From Dysgonomonas gadei ATCC BAA-286 (GTDB taxonomy: Bacteria; Bacteroidota; Bacteroidia; Bacteroidales; Dysgonomonadaceae), in contig NZ_GL891993.1 of the NCBI RefSeq assembly GCF_000213555.1, positions 32,651 through 96,650 on the forward strand: a DNA stretch of 64,000 bases, given 5' to 3'. The first letter of the stretch is position 1. The number at the start of each line of letters is the position of its first letter. The position numbers and the translations under genes are program-made. The notes below the pieces were generated by a model. The model was not told the DNA's origin. It saw only the letters and a program-made list of their open reading frames with translations, and made no database searches. Of the stretch, positions 44,316 to 53,211 are shown in pieces.

Positions 44316-44940
44316 AAGTGTTGTAAAATATTTATAGATATATTTTAATATTTAATGTGATTATACTACGAGCAATCAAAGATTGCTTGTGTTCCTTTTG
44401 CCCAAAGCCGCAAAAGGAACCAAAAACGCTTTAGCACCCCGCCTCAAAGGCCGACCCGTAACGGACAAAAGGACGAAACGGAAAAACTCGCACTGAAAAT
44501 TCTATAATCCGAATCGGCAGATAAGCTCAAACACGTTTCCGTTTTTTTCGTCTTTTCGCCCTACGGGTACCCCGTCCGTGAAGCTAACGGCGCTGGCTGA
44601 CACACTATCGGAGCAAAGCCCCTAAATCCAATATGCGTCAGCCTTGTCGTGCGTCAGCATCTGCGCATTAATTCCGCAGGCGGGGCACCCACGCGGTGCA
44701 GCTGGCGTTGAAAGGGATGGGGCGATAGCCCATTTGTCCCTTTCAGCCGGCAAACCGGTTGTGGGTCGCCGAGGAACGAAGCGCTAGCTTTTTGCTTCCT
44801 TTTGGGCAATGCCAAAAGGAAGGACAAGCCAGGGAGGGCGCGGCAGGAGTGAGCCAAGTCTCTAAAAATAAACAAAGACGGTAGCTATGCATTAAACAAT
44901 TGAACATTATAAATATATCATTATTTTTTTGTTTACTTAA
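44316..44940. repeat. Dispersed structured intergenic repeat, copy B
   Basis: This roughly 620-bp block fills the gap between the chain-length-factor start and the ketosynthase stop. It is directly repeated relative to copy A. Matching helices are GCAATC/GATTGC (44372-44386), GTTCCTTTTGC/GCAAAAGGAAC (44391-44420) and GACGAAACGGAAA (44472-44484) with 44536-44552. The others are ACCCAC (44687-44692) with GTGGGT (44761-44766), ATGGG/CCCAT (44717-44733), and CTTCCTTTTGG/CCAAAAGGAAG (44795-44822). Homology reaches to within a few bases of the chain-length-factor start codon. The 73-codon minus-strand frame inside is considered spurious. Confidence 0.9.
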
Positions 44941-44944
44941 TAAT

Positions 44945-46129
44945 CTATTCTATTGCCGAAAAAAGTAAAGAAGAATCATTCCCTCCGAACCCGAAAGAAT
45001 TGGATAAGACATGTTTGATAGGTAAGCCTTCATCCCATTCTGTAATAGGAATAAGATTCGTATCTTCTATCGGTTCTTTAAAGTTGAGGTTCGGATAAAC
45101 GATTCCTTTAGATATGGATAATACGGATAAGGCCGCCTCTATCCCTTCTGAAGCTCCTAATGTATGCCCTATGAACGGCTTTAAGGAACTGAATCCAGGT
45201 GTACTTTCGCCGAAAAGGCGTATGATTGCTTTCCCTTCCGAAAGGTCGTTGTTAGGCGTTCCCGTACCATGCACGTTGATATAATCCACGTCACGGGATA
45301 GTATATTTGCCATTTCAACAGCTTCTCTCATACACAGGTACGGCCCGTCCCCCTCGGGGGAAGTGGCTGTCTGGTGATAAGCGTCATTTGCATTGGAATA
45401 GCCGGAGAGGATACAATAGGGTTTTCTTTTTAATGTTTTTTCTGATTGTAATACTAGATAACCAGCACCTTCGCCCAGATTCAGGCCTTCACGGGATTTG
45501 TCAAACGGTTTGCATAATTCTTTGTCCAGAATCATCAGCGAGTTAAAGCCATTTAGGGTAAACTTACATAAAGCATCGGTTCCACCGACGATAACAGCGT
45601 CCAGCAATCCGTTTCTGATCATCCTTGCCCCCAGCATTATAGCGTTTCCTGCGGAAGAACAGGCTGTACTTATCGTTGTCACATAATCGGTTATACCCAG
45701 ATGGGACGCAATCTTTTGAGTGCTGTCGCCGCAATCGTGCGAAACAATATCCCTTAAACGGCCCTTTGCCTTATCTTTTCGGAAGTCAACATAAAAGTTT
45801 TCACTTAAATCCATACCACCCACCGAGGTAGAAGATATAAGTCCGGTGCGTTGGGCGTTTACGGCTATATCTGAATCCGATAAGGCCTCTTTTGCCGCCA
45901 GTATTCCGAGCAAAGCAGTCCGGGAGCATGTTTTACCGGAAGGTAGAGCTAATAACTCTTTAAGCTGCTCATTTGTATATTTCACCTCACTTACAGGAAC
46001 ATCGAGGCTGGTAGGGAAAAGAGTGACTTTGCCCATACCATGACTTTTGTGCCGGATAGCATACAGGTTTTCTTCTGCATTTATACCTATACCCGATACA
46101 ATACCTGTTCCTGTAATGTAAATCTTCAT
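44945..46129 (-). CDS. Beta-ketoacyl-ACP synthase (active ketosynthase of the polyene synthase)
   Basis: The 394-residue enzyme condenses malonyl-ACP with the growing chain. It has the N-terminal KIYITGTGIVSGIG, the nucleophile Cys157 in TISTACSSAGNAI, His in INVHGTGTPNND, and a second His in FIGHTLGASEG. The C-terminus is FGFGGNDSSLLF. Together with the cysteine-less neighbour at 43361-44311 it probably forms the ketosynthase/chain-length-factor heterodimer. The start overlaps the ACP stop (TAATG). Confidence 0.92.
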   Translation of the reverse strand: MKIYITGTGIVSGIGINAEENLYAIRHKSHGMGKVTLFPTSLDVPVSEVKYTNEQLKELLALPSGKTCSRTALLGILAAKEALSDSDIAVNAQRTGLISSTSVGGMDLSENFYVDFRKDKAKGRLRDIVSHDCGDSTQKIASHLGITDYVTTISTACSSAGNAIMLGARMIRNGLLDAVIVGGTDALCKFTLNGFNSLMILDKELCKPFDKSREGLNLGEGAGYLVLQSEKTLKRKPYCILSGYSNANDAYHQTATSPEGDGPYLCMREAVEMANILSRDVDYINVHGTGTPNNDLSEGKAIIRLFGESTPGFSSLKPFIGHTLGASEGIEAALSVLSISKGIVYPNLNFKEPIEDTNLIPITEWDEGLPIKHVLSNSFGFGGNDSSLLFSAIE

Positions 46130-46389
46130 TATTTCTGATATGTAGAAATAAATTCGGCTAACGATCTTACCGACCTGAATATTTCGCGTCCTTCGCCTTC
46201 TCCCGGCTTTTTGATTTTGATACCGTAATTACGTTCGAGGATAAGGATAATTTCGAGAGCGTCGATGGAATCCAGACCCAAGCCATCCCCGAATAACGGG
46301 GCATCAGCATCTATATCTTCTGGAGTCATTTCTTCAAGATTTAATTCCTGTATCAGTTCTTTTTTCAGTTTTTCTATTAATTCTTCCAT
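46129..46389 (-). CDS. Acyl carrier protein
   Basis: The 86-residue protein is a four-helix carrier that holds the chain on a 4'-phosphopantetheine arm. The attachment site is Ser41 in GLGLDSIDALEI, and the acidic helix II that follows is typical. It is one of two ACPs in the cluster. Its gene overlaps the upstream ketosynthase gene by 13 nt and the downstream one by 1 nt. Confidence 0.92.
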   Translation of the reverse strand: MEELIEKLKKELIQELNLEEMTPEDIDADAPLFGDGLGLDSIDALEIILILERNYGIKIKKPGEGEGREIFRSVRSLAEFISTYQK

Positions 46390-48113
46390 ATTTTATCTTT
46401 CTTTATGAGTCTGAATTCAGCTTTGTATTTATTATCAAGATATTCGCACCGGCCGGTGATGCAAAATTGTAATTTACTCCTGTTCATGGCGAGTTTCATA
46501 TATTTTTCCTGTCTTTCCGGATTATCGGGATATTCGATAAAGAAGGTATTTTCGCCCTGTATTTTATGACGGATACATATTTCACCTGCAACAATATTAG
46601 GTAGTGTATAAACAAATACTGCCGGACTGGCAGCATCGTCTCCACCTTCATCTATTATGCGCTGATGTTTTAAATCCGTATCTGATGACGAAAAGTAATT
46701 GGATAAGATAATCCCCATTTCATCAGGATTAAAAGTGATTCCATCGAGTAAATGCAGTGCTGCTATATATCCCAGTTTACAGAGGTCATCCATCTTATAG
46801 AACTTCTGGTTGCTGTCGCCTGTATTTTTGAATGCTTCGCGGATGAAAACGGCAAAATCACCGGATGTAGAGTTGAATACGACCTCATCATTTACTTTTA
46901 TAGAACTATTCTCTATTGTACAGCTCTTTATTTCGTTGAATAAAAATGTTCCCTGCTCGATTGACTTATGCGAAGGTATTTTGGATAATATAATAGCAGC
47001 ATTACAACCTCCAAAGCCGGAAGCTGTTTTAATACAGGTGTTTATCGTTTTTCCACAGATGTGGTTATTACTTACATTCAGGGATTGTGAAACACCGTTT
47101 GTTTTATAACCTGATGTGCCGTATATGACGTTCTCTTTTAATTGGTGTGCGCAAATAATTGTTTCAATGATTCCCGATGCGCCTAATGTATGCCCGAAAT
47201 ATGGCTTTAGGCTATTGACGGGAACTTTTTCCAATTGAGCCAGATGAACAGCTTTTGCTTCCATTTCATCGTTGAAAACGGTTGCAGTGCCGTGCAGGTT
47301 TATGCAGTCGATGTCATTGGCTGTTACTCCGGCTTCATCCATCGCGTCCCTCATTGCATAGTACAGGCCGTCACCTGTGCGTGAAGGGCCTGATATATGA
47401 TTGGCGTCGTTGCTTATTGCCCCGCCTCTGATAATTATATTGTTTGTTTCAGATTCTGCGGACAAAAGGATGCTTCCACAGGCTTCTCCCAGATTTAACC
47501 CGTCCCTTTCACTGTCGTAAGGCCTGCAAAGGTTTTCACTCAGGGAACGGAACGACCGGAAACCACTGGTAATAAAATGAGAAAGGACATCTACCCCCGT
47601 AACGATTATATGCTTATAGTCTCCATTCAGAAGTAAGCGGCGGGCAATAATAAGAGCCGATACTCCCGATATGCAGGCATTGGAGACAACCATAGCCTTA
47701 TCGTCCATTCCGAAATAACCTGTAATTTTAGACGCGCTTTCTCTGAGAAAAAGGTTTCTGTCAATGTTCTCTGTATGATGTTTCAGTAAGTCTACATTCC
47801 CTTTTGTCGAGGAAAGAATGAAACCACACTGCGTCAGATCTATATCTTTTTGCGATAATAAGTCCCTGATCGATAATATGGCGAGTTGTTCGGCCTTGCT
47901 GAATTTTTGAAGGCTATACTTTTCTGTCAGTTCATTCAGGATACCGGAATTAATTAATCCGGCAAGAATTGGGGCATCGGAGATTTTTCCTGCTTCGACA
48001 GAGGCAATCCCGGATTTATTCAGGCTAATGGCACGGACATTTTCTTTAGTCGTAAATCCTAAAGAGCTGATAATATTATCGGCGGTAATGTATATGTCAT
48101 TCAGATATTCCAT
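46377..48113 (-). CDS. Beta-ketoacyl-ACP synthase with a C-terminal extra domain
   Basis: The 578-residue protein starts best at the ATG at 48113, giving MEYLNDIYITADNIISSLG, which aligns with ketosynthase N-termini. Starts at 48125 and a GTG at 48152 are alternatives. Residues 1-375 are a complete ketosynthase with Cys147 (VVSNACISGVSAL), His in CINLHGTATVFND and His in FGHTLGASGI. The remaining 200 residues are not part of a normal ketosynthase. A segment, AVFVYTLPNIVAGEICIRH, resembles the chain-length-factor family, so the tail may be a degenerate second ketosynthase-like domain. The gene overlaps the thioesterase stop by about 13 nt. Confidence 0.85.
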   Translation of the reverse strand: MEYLNDIYITADNIISSLGFTTKENVRAISLNKSGIASVEAGKISDAPILAGLINSGILNELTEKYSLQKFSKAEQLAILSIRDLLSQKDIDLTQCGFILSSTKGNVDLLKHHTENIDRNLFLRESASKITGYFGMDDKAMVVSNACISGVSALIIARRLLLNGDYKHIIVTGVDVLSHFITSGFRSFRSLSENLCRPYDSERDGLNLGEACGSILLSAESETNNIIIRGGAISNDANHISGPSRTGDGLYYAMRDAMDEAGVTANDIDCINLHGTATVFNDEMEAKAVHLAQLEKVPVNSLKPYFGHTLGASGIIETIICAHQLKENVIYGTSGYKTNGVSQSLNVSNNHICGKTINTCIKTASGFGGCNAAIILSKIPSHKSIEQGTFLFNEIKSCTIENSSIKVNDEVVFNSTSGDFAVFIREAFKNTGDSNQKFYKMDDLCKLGYIAALHLLDGITFNPDEMGIILSNYFSSSDTDLKHQRIIDEGGDDAASPAVFVYTLPNIVAGEICIRHKIQGENTFFIEYPDNPERQEKYMKLAMNRSKLQFCITGRCEYLDNKYKAEFRLIKKDKIWKN

Positions 48114-48544
48114 TTCTTCTTCCATTCCTGATAAAAATCGGGATTTGTCCACTCCAGTTCATTGTTAGAATTTAAGAATACCTGAACCGTACTTCCTGTA
48201 GCGACAACTGTCTCACCATCACTTTTGTAAACAGTATATTCAAATATTATTTTCGCAGCGTCCGAAGCGATATAGTTTGTTTCCACAATGGCTTCTTCCC
48301 CGAATGATAAGGATTGTTTATACTGGCAGGTGAGGTCGACAATGGGCGCGGTGTATCCGTTTTCGTAAATGTCGCAATAACCGATTCCATATCGTTTTCC
48401 AAAGGTTTCCCGGCCGTCCTCAAAATACTTGATGTATTGGCCATGCCATACAATACGCATGGAGTCTACTTCACTAAAACGGACTTTTATAGTGGTTCTG
48501 TCTGTTAGCGCGGGTTCTTTAGCTCTGTATTTATGTTTTTTCAT
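48101..48544 (-). CDS. 4HBT-type hot-dog thioesterase
   Basis: The 147-residue protein starts at the ATG at 48544, inside an ATGA overlap with the dehydratase gene; a more upstream in-frame ATG is less likely. It has the acyl-CoA thioesterase signature VRFSEVDSMRIVWHGQYIKYFEDGRE, shown here as two joined blocks, with the catalytic Asp in the EVDSMRI segment. In polyene clusters a 4HBT thioesterase could release the finished chain or clear stalled intermediates from ACP. Which applies here is unknown. Confidence 0.87.
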   Translation of the reverse strand: MKKHKYRAKEPALTDRTTIKVRFSEVDSMRIVWHGQYIKYFEDGRETFGKRYGIGYCDIYENGYTAPIVDLTCQYKQSLSFGEEAIVETNYIASDAAKIIFEYTVYKSDGETVVATGSTVQVFLNSNNELEWTNPDFYQEWKKKWNI

Positions 48545-48975
48545 TCCTTTTTCAAAAATATTTTCATGCGGCATTCGGCAATAAGGTTATCTCCGGTTTT
48601 TACGGTTGCGCTTATCAGGGTGATTTCGGCGACCTCCTGTATTATTTTTATCTCGGTATCTAAATCTTCTCCAACTTTAGGCAAGGTGTGAATCGTCATT
48701 TTGTCTACAGACCCGATAAAGCCGAGTGGTACAGGTACGTTATTTTGCCTACAGATATATCCCACACGTGCTGCGGCCGATTGCGCGATATGCTCTATAA
48801 TACCGGGTTCCTTGAAACGATTGTTTTCAATGAAAATATTATCCGGGCTGACTGTCAGTCCCGTATATGAACAATCATCCTCAATCCCGTAAAACTTATC
48901 CACCATCACTATTGGCGGACGTTGCGGAATTAGGTTCAATATATCTTCACCTCTTATTATTACTAGCTTACTCAT
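48541..48975 (-). CDS. ApeP-like hot-dog dehydratase
   Basis: The 144-residue protein begins with GEDILNLIPQRPPIVMVDKF, matching the 3-hydroxyacyl-ACP dehydratases of aryl polyene clusters (ApeP group) and FabA/FabZ N-termini. The later EPGIIEHIAQSAAARVGY holds the predicted catalytic acidic residue. It probably removes water from 3-hydroxyacyl-ACP during extension, together with the second dehydratase at 41156-41539. It overlaps the methyltransferase gene by 4 nt. Confidence 0.82.
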   Translation of the reverse strand: MSKLVIIRGEDILNLIPQRPPIVMVDKFYGIEDDCSYTGLTVSPDNIFIENNRFKEPGIIEHIAQSAAARVGYICRQNNVPVPLGFIGSVDKMTIHTLPKVGEDLDTEIKIIQEVAEITLISATVKTGDNLIAECRMKIFLKKE

Positions 48976-50057
48976 ATCCGTTTACATACCATAATGCTAT
49001 GTCCCAATCCCAATCCATCGTGTATTTCGGTAACTTCCAGTCCGGCAGTTTTTATGCAGCGTATCATATCATCCGAATGATACATCTTGCTGTTGCCGTT
49101 TGCCAGTGCTGTGAAATACAGGCTGGTCAGGGTGAGGCAATAAGCTGCTGTTTCAAATTTCTGACGGTCCCAGAATGTTTCCATAATGTAAAGGAACGAA
49201 GATTTTTCCATAGATGCTGCGGCACGGGACAAAATACTAGTAGTCTCTTCTTCCGAGAAACAATCGAGAAACTGACTCATCCATATAGCATCGAAGCCTC
49301 TTGGGAAAGGAACATCTTTGTCCAGCAGATTACAACCATGCCCGTGTATACGGTCGGAGCCGGATTGCCCGGAAGTTTGTTTCTTCATCAATTCAAGTTG
49401 CTGGGGTAAATCCATGATGGTTACATCTACTCCTGTGTCGAATTCAACACATTTCATGGCCCAACGGCCTGTATTACCTCCCACATCGAGCAATGTGCGG
49501 GGACTGTTTGCAAAAACGATTTCCAATGCTTGTGAAAAAGAATTATCGGAATAGAAATGATCGAAATCGAACCAGCTTTTTTGTACATTTTCGGGCAACT
49601 TAGATAGGCCTTCATATATTGTCGGCCATTCGCCAAAAACTTTCAGTCCTTCAGGTTTCCCATTCAGAAGTGCTTCTTCCAGATTGAATAGCCCGAGGTA
49701 ATTCACATCATGATTGAAGTTCATATTGATACGCGCCATTTCGTCGTTCAATAAGAACCACCCGACCTTGGACAGCATATATTTTTCATCCTTTATCAAT
49801 ACAGTACCAATTGAAAGCGAAGCCTCCAGCAATACTTGTGCTGCATAACGGGATAGCTTTCTATGTTCCGATATTTCATTTAATGTTAGTCCCTCTCGCT
49901 TTTCTGCTAACAATTCGAATATACCGAACTTGAGCATAAGCCGTGATACCTGAAAAACAATAGGACCAAAGGCTATTTCCTGCGCCATCCGCTGTGCTTC
50001 AGCTGCTGAAAATTGCTCTTCGGAATATCTTTTTTGTAAGGAAGGAAATAAGTTCAT
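48972..50057 (-). CDS. SAM-dependent O-methyltransferase (family 2 type)
   Basis: The 361-residue protein has a winged-helix dimerisation domain (about 30-115, with KFGIFELLAEKREGLTLNEI) and a C-terminal Rossmann methyltransferase domain. The SAM site shows TLLDVGGNTGRWAMKC (motif I, about residue 188) and VTIMDLPQQLELM. An acidic and aromatic region, DAIWMSQFLDCFSEEE, follows. This family methylates hydroxyl groups on aromatic small molecules. The phenolic ring of the polyene starter is the natural target, but a methyl carbon position cannot be excluded. It lies 32 nt after the acyltransferase gene. Confidence 0.85.
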   Translation of the reverse strand: MNLFPSLQKRYSEEQFSAAEAQRMAQEIAFGPIVFQVSRLMLKFGIFELLAEKREGLTLNEISEHRKLSRYAAQVLLEASLSIGTVLIKDEKYMLSKVGWFLLNDEMARINMNFNHDVNYLGLFNLEEALLNGKPEGLKVFGEWPTIYEGLSKLPENVQKSWFDFDHFYSDNSFSQALEIVFANSPRTLLDVGGNTGRWAMKCVEFDTGVDVTIMDLPQQLELMKKQTSGQSGSDRIHGHGCNLLDKDVPFPRGFDAIWMSQFLDCFSEEETTSILSRAAASMEKSSFLYIMETFWDRQKFETAAYCLTLTSLYFTALANGNSKMYHSDDMIRCIKTAGLEVTEIHDGLGLGHSIMVCKRI

Positions 50058-50089
50058 GATTGTTTATATGTTAGTCGGATTGTTATGCT

Positions 50090-50977
50090 TTACTTTTCGT
50101 TCCAGAAATTGTAATAGTTGAACCACTGTTCCGGATATTTTTTCAAGATAGCTTCGAGGGCTGAAATGTATTGGTGTAATAATTGCTGTTCAGGTCTTAT
50201 CTCTTCATTCCTATAGACTGGTGTAGCCATCGTGAAATGAAATGTATATGTTTTCTTAGGCTCGCGCATGGCAAAATAAAATACAACAGGTACCTTCATC
50301 TTTGCCGCTAATAGAAAAGGCCCTAAAGGAAAGCTGGTTTCTTTTCCCATGAATATACCTTTCAGGCGTCTCTCTTCGTTGATATACCGATCGCCTTGAA
50401 AACAAATATACTCCTTATTATCTAAGGCTTCTTTTATAGCGAATACATGGTTTAGATCAGTATCGTTTACGGGAATTACTTTGAAATCAGCAGACGCAGA
50501 ATTCTTTTGAAGCAATTCTTTTATTCTTCTATACTCAGCATCGTATAAAACGATATTGATCTTCTTACCATAATCATCAAAGAACGGTGTGCCCATCTCC
50601 CAATTGCCAACATGCGCCCCGATTATTATCGTACCCGTGTCGGTATTCAATATATTGAGGAACTCATCATAATTCTCGAAACGGAAATTATATTTGTCTT
50701 TCATTCCGTTGCCGATCGCAACCTTATCTATCAGGGTTTGCCCGAACTTGTAATAGCTGCGGAAGAGCATCCCGATAGAAGATAGTAGGCTTTTGTTTAG
50801 TATCTTACGGGAATAGATCCAGATGCTTTTGGATGCCTTGGGCGCAAAGGGGATGAAGTATAAGACGATAGTGCTTAAAAATGCATAAGCCGCAGTGATT
50901 CCGATTTTCTTTATCAGGAAGATAAAGAACAGGTATCCGAATACTCCTCCTCTGGTTTTACCCTTCCATTCCGTCAT
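50090..50977 (-). CDS. LpxL/HtrB-like acyltransferase
   Basis: The 295-residue inner-membrane protein has an N-terminal helix (about 14-45) and the LpxL-type catalytic HxxxxE motif in IIIGAHVGNWEMGTPFF, followed by the conserved CFQGDRYINEERRLKG and FPLGPFLLAAKMKVPVV. Lipid A acyltransferases of this fold add secondary acyl chains. The copy in aryl polyene clusters is thought to acylate the polyene-lipid precursor. The start overlaps the second ACP stop by 20 nt. Confidence 0.88.
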   Translation of the reverse strand: MTEWKGKTRGGVFGYLFFIFLIKKIGITAAYAFLSTIVLYFIPFAPKASKSIWIYSRKILNKSLLSSIGMLFRSYYKFGQTLIDKVAIGNGMKDKYNFRFENYDEFLNILNTDTGTIIIGAHVGNWEMGTPFFDDYGKKINIVLYDAEYRRIKELLQKNSASADFKVIPVNDTDLNHVFAIKEALDNKEYICFQGDRYINEERRLKGIFMGKETSFPLGPFLLAAKMKVPVVFYFAMREPKKTYTFHFTMATPVYRNEEIRPEQQLLHQYISALEAILKKYPEQWFNYYNFWNEK

Positions 50978-51230
50978 TTGGCTTGTCGAGATGTTCTATG
51001 ATGAAATCATAGAAATCCTGAAAAGTTTTTATATTTACAAAGTCATTACCATTTACGGTAAATCCGAAATTCTGTTCTATCAGTACGACCATATCTACAA
51101 AGTCGAGGCTATCCATTTCCAGTGTCTCGATCAAAGGCGCATCCGGCTGGATAGTTTCTACATCTACTTCAAACTCTTCGGCTAAAGTCGTTCTTATTTT
51201 CTCTATTATCTCTTCGTTCGTCATTTCCAT
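50958..51230 (-). CDS. Acyl carrier protein (second)
   Basis: The 90-residue carrier has the phosphopantetheine site Ser41 in LEMDSLDFVDMVV and an acidic ACP profile. It begins 9 nt after the ketosynthase gene at 51240-52463 and overlaps the acyltransferase gene. One of the two ACPs may carry the aromatic starter and the other the growing chain; sequence alone does not show which. Confidence 0.92.
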   Translation of the reverse strand: MEMTNEEIIEKIRTTLAEEFEVDVETIQPDAPLIETLEMDSLDFVDMVVLIEQNFGFTVNGNDFVNIKTFQDFYDFIIEHLDKPNDGMEG

Positions 51231-51239
51231 CAGGACTAG

Positions 51240-52463
51240 TTACTCTTTGAATTTTTTAATTATTAGGGTTGAATTTGTTCCTCCAAAACCGAATGAGTTG
51301 GAAAGAAACATGTCAAATGAAGTATCAATACGTTTATTAGGTATATTAAGCAAAGCCGAGGCTTCGTCTGCTTCTTCAAAATTAAGATTCGGAGCGATGA
51401 AGTTATTATTCATCATCAATATCGAATAGATCGCTTCGCTGGCTCCTGCCATCCACATTTCGTGTCCTGTCATCGACTTTGTGGACGTTACAAAAGGTTT
51501 ATGTTCCCCGAGTACCGTGCTGATCGCTTTAGCCTCATTCATGTCCCCGATAGGGGTAGATGTGGCATGCGCGTTTATATATCCGATTTCCTCCGGCTTT
51601 ACATTCGCGTCTTTCAGGCACATCTCCAAAGAACGGATTGGCCCGTCTATATTCGGGGTAGATATATGATCCCCGTTTGAAGAGAATCCATATCCTATTA
51701 CTTCTGCCATAATGTTAGCTCCACGTCGCACTGCGGATTCGTAGCTTTCCACTACCAGACTGGCGGCACCGCCACTGGGAACAAGCCCGTCCCTGTTCTT
51801 GTCGAATGGGCGGGATGCCTTGGTAGGTTCATCTATTAATTTGGAAAATGTACCCAATCCATCGAAACTTCCAACTGCATATGGGTTTACTTCTTGTGCG
51901 CCTCCGCAAAGGATACAATCCTGTAAACCGTTTTTGATGAGGAAGTATGCTAATCCGATAGCATGTGAACCACTGGCACATGCGCCTGAAACAGTGAGAT
52001 TGATTCCTCTCAGCTTGAAAATAACCGAGAGATTCATTGTTACGGTCGAGTTCATTGACTGGAAGATTGATCCCGAGCCAACGAGTACTGTATTCTTTTT
52101 GTTACGGATAATGTCGGCGGCTTCTATGACGGGGAGTGCGCTGCTATCGTTACCATAGAGTACACCTACTTCATTCGCTTCAAGGAATGCTTCGTCTATT
52201 CGTGCATTCCGGAATGCTTCGAGTGTAGCGACATATGCATATTCGCCTTGTTCGGCTAAGAAGTTACGCTTTTTACGGTCAAGAAGTTTTTTCATGTCAG
52301 GCCTTTCTAATATGCCTGTCAGTGGAGAAAGGAACCCGAAGTCCGGTCTTTCGGGATCGATACCTATACCCGATTTGCCATGATATAGCGAATCTTTTAC
52401 CTCATCAAGATTTTTTCCGATGCAGGAATAAATTCCCATGCCTGTTATAACAACTCTCCTCAT
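51240..52463 (-). CDS. FabF-like beta-ketoacyl-ACP synthase
   Basis: The 407-residue enzyme has the N-terminal RRVVITGMGIYSCIGKN, the nucleophile Cys162 in TVSGACASGSHAIG, His in NAHATSTPIGDMNE and a second His in SMTGHEMWMAGAS, and ends with FGFGGTNSTLIIKK. It is the most FabF-like of the cluster's ketosynthases and could catalyse starter loading or priming. It follows the fabG gene after 19 nt. Confidence 0.92.
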   Translation of the reverse strand: MRRVVITGMGIYSCIGKNLDEVKDSLYHGKSGIGIDPERPDFGFLSPLTGILERPDMKKLLDRKKRNFLAEQGEYAYVATLEAFRNARIDEAFLEANEVGVLYGNDSSALPVIEAADIIRNKKNTVLVGSGSIFQSMNSTVTMNLSVIFKLRGINLTVSGACASGSHAIGLAYFLIKNGLQDCILCGGAQEVNPYAVGSFDGLGTFSKLIDEPTKASRPFDKNRDGLVPSGGAASLVVESYESAVRRGANIMAEVIGYGFSSNGDHISTPNIDGPIRSLEMCLKDANVKPEEIGYINAHATSTPIGDMNEAKAISTVLGEHKPFVTSTKSMTGHEMWMAGASEAIYSILMMNNNFIAPNLNFEEADEASALLNIPNKRIDTSFDMFLSNSFGFGGTNSTLIIKKFKE

Positions 52464-52482
52464 TTATGTATTTATAGTATTA

Positions 52483-53211
52483 TCAGGTATATATACCGCC
52501 ATTAATGGAAATCACCTCGCCTGTAATATACGATGCTTCTTTCGAGGCCAGAAATCCGACTAATGAAGCCACTTCTTCTGCTGTGCCGAAGCGTCCTACA
52601 GGTATCAGTTTTTTCAACTCTTCTTCGGGCAGATCTTTTACCATCTCCGTTTGTATGAATCCCGGAGCTACGGCGTTTACGGTCACATTTCGGGGACCGA
52701 CTTCAGCTGCAAGCGCTTTTGTCGCTGCTATAAGGCCGCCTTTGGCCGCCGAATAGTTTGCCTGTCCCTTCATTCCTTTAATGCCGGACAAAGATACAAT
52801 ATTTATAATTCGGCCGAATCTCTTTACCAGCATATTTTTCAACATATACTGGGTCACATGGAAGAAGCCGTTGAGGCTGATGTTTAAGACACTTGTCCAG
52901 TCTTCTTCGGGCATCCATATCATCAGGTTATCTTTTCTGATACCTGCGTTGTTTACCAGAACTTCTATATATTCGTTTTTATGTTGGGCTGTCCAGGTAT
53001 CGAGGGCTGACTTTGTTTCGGTGGCATCCGATACATCAAATTTCAGCAGTTCCCCGTCAGAACCTATTTCCTTCACCAACTCTAATGTCTTTTCCGCTTC
53101 TTCACGGCTCGAATTATAGTTGATCAGGATAAAATATCCCATTTCGGCAAGTTTGAGGCTCGTTGCTCTGCCGATTCCTTTGCTGGCTCCTGTTACTAAA
53201 GCGTATTTCAT
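52483..53211 (-). CDS. 3-oxoacyl-ACP reductase (FabG-like)
   Basis: The 242-residue short-chain dehydrogenase reduces the beta-keto group with NADPH. Motifs are the TGASKGIG cofactor site (7-14), NNAGIRKDN, the catalytic serine and tyrosine in SLSGIKGMKGQANYSAAKG (YxxxK), and VAPGFIQTEM. Its first codon overlaps the ammonia-lyase stop (ATGA), so the two are coupled. The dedicated copy supplies reductive power to the polyene synthase. Confidence 0.92.
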   Translation of the reverse strand: MKYALVTGASKGIGRATSLKLAEMGYFILINYNSSREEAEKTLELVKEIGSDGELLKFDVSDATETKSALDTWTAQHKNEYIEVLVNNAGIRKDNLMIWMPEEDWTSVLNISLNGFFHVTQYMLKNMLVKRFGRIINIVSLSGIKGMKGQANYSAAKGGLIAATKALAAEVGPRNVTVNAVAPGFIQTEMVKDLPEEELKKLIPVGRFGTAEEVASLVGFLASKEASYITGEVISINGGIYT

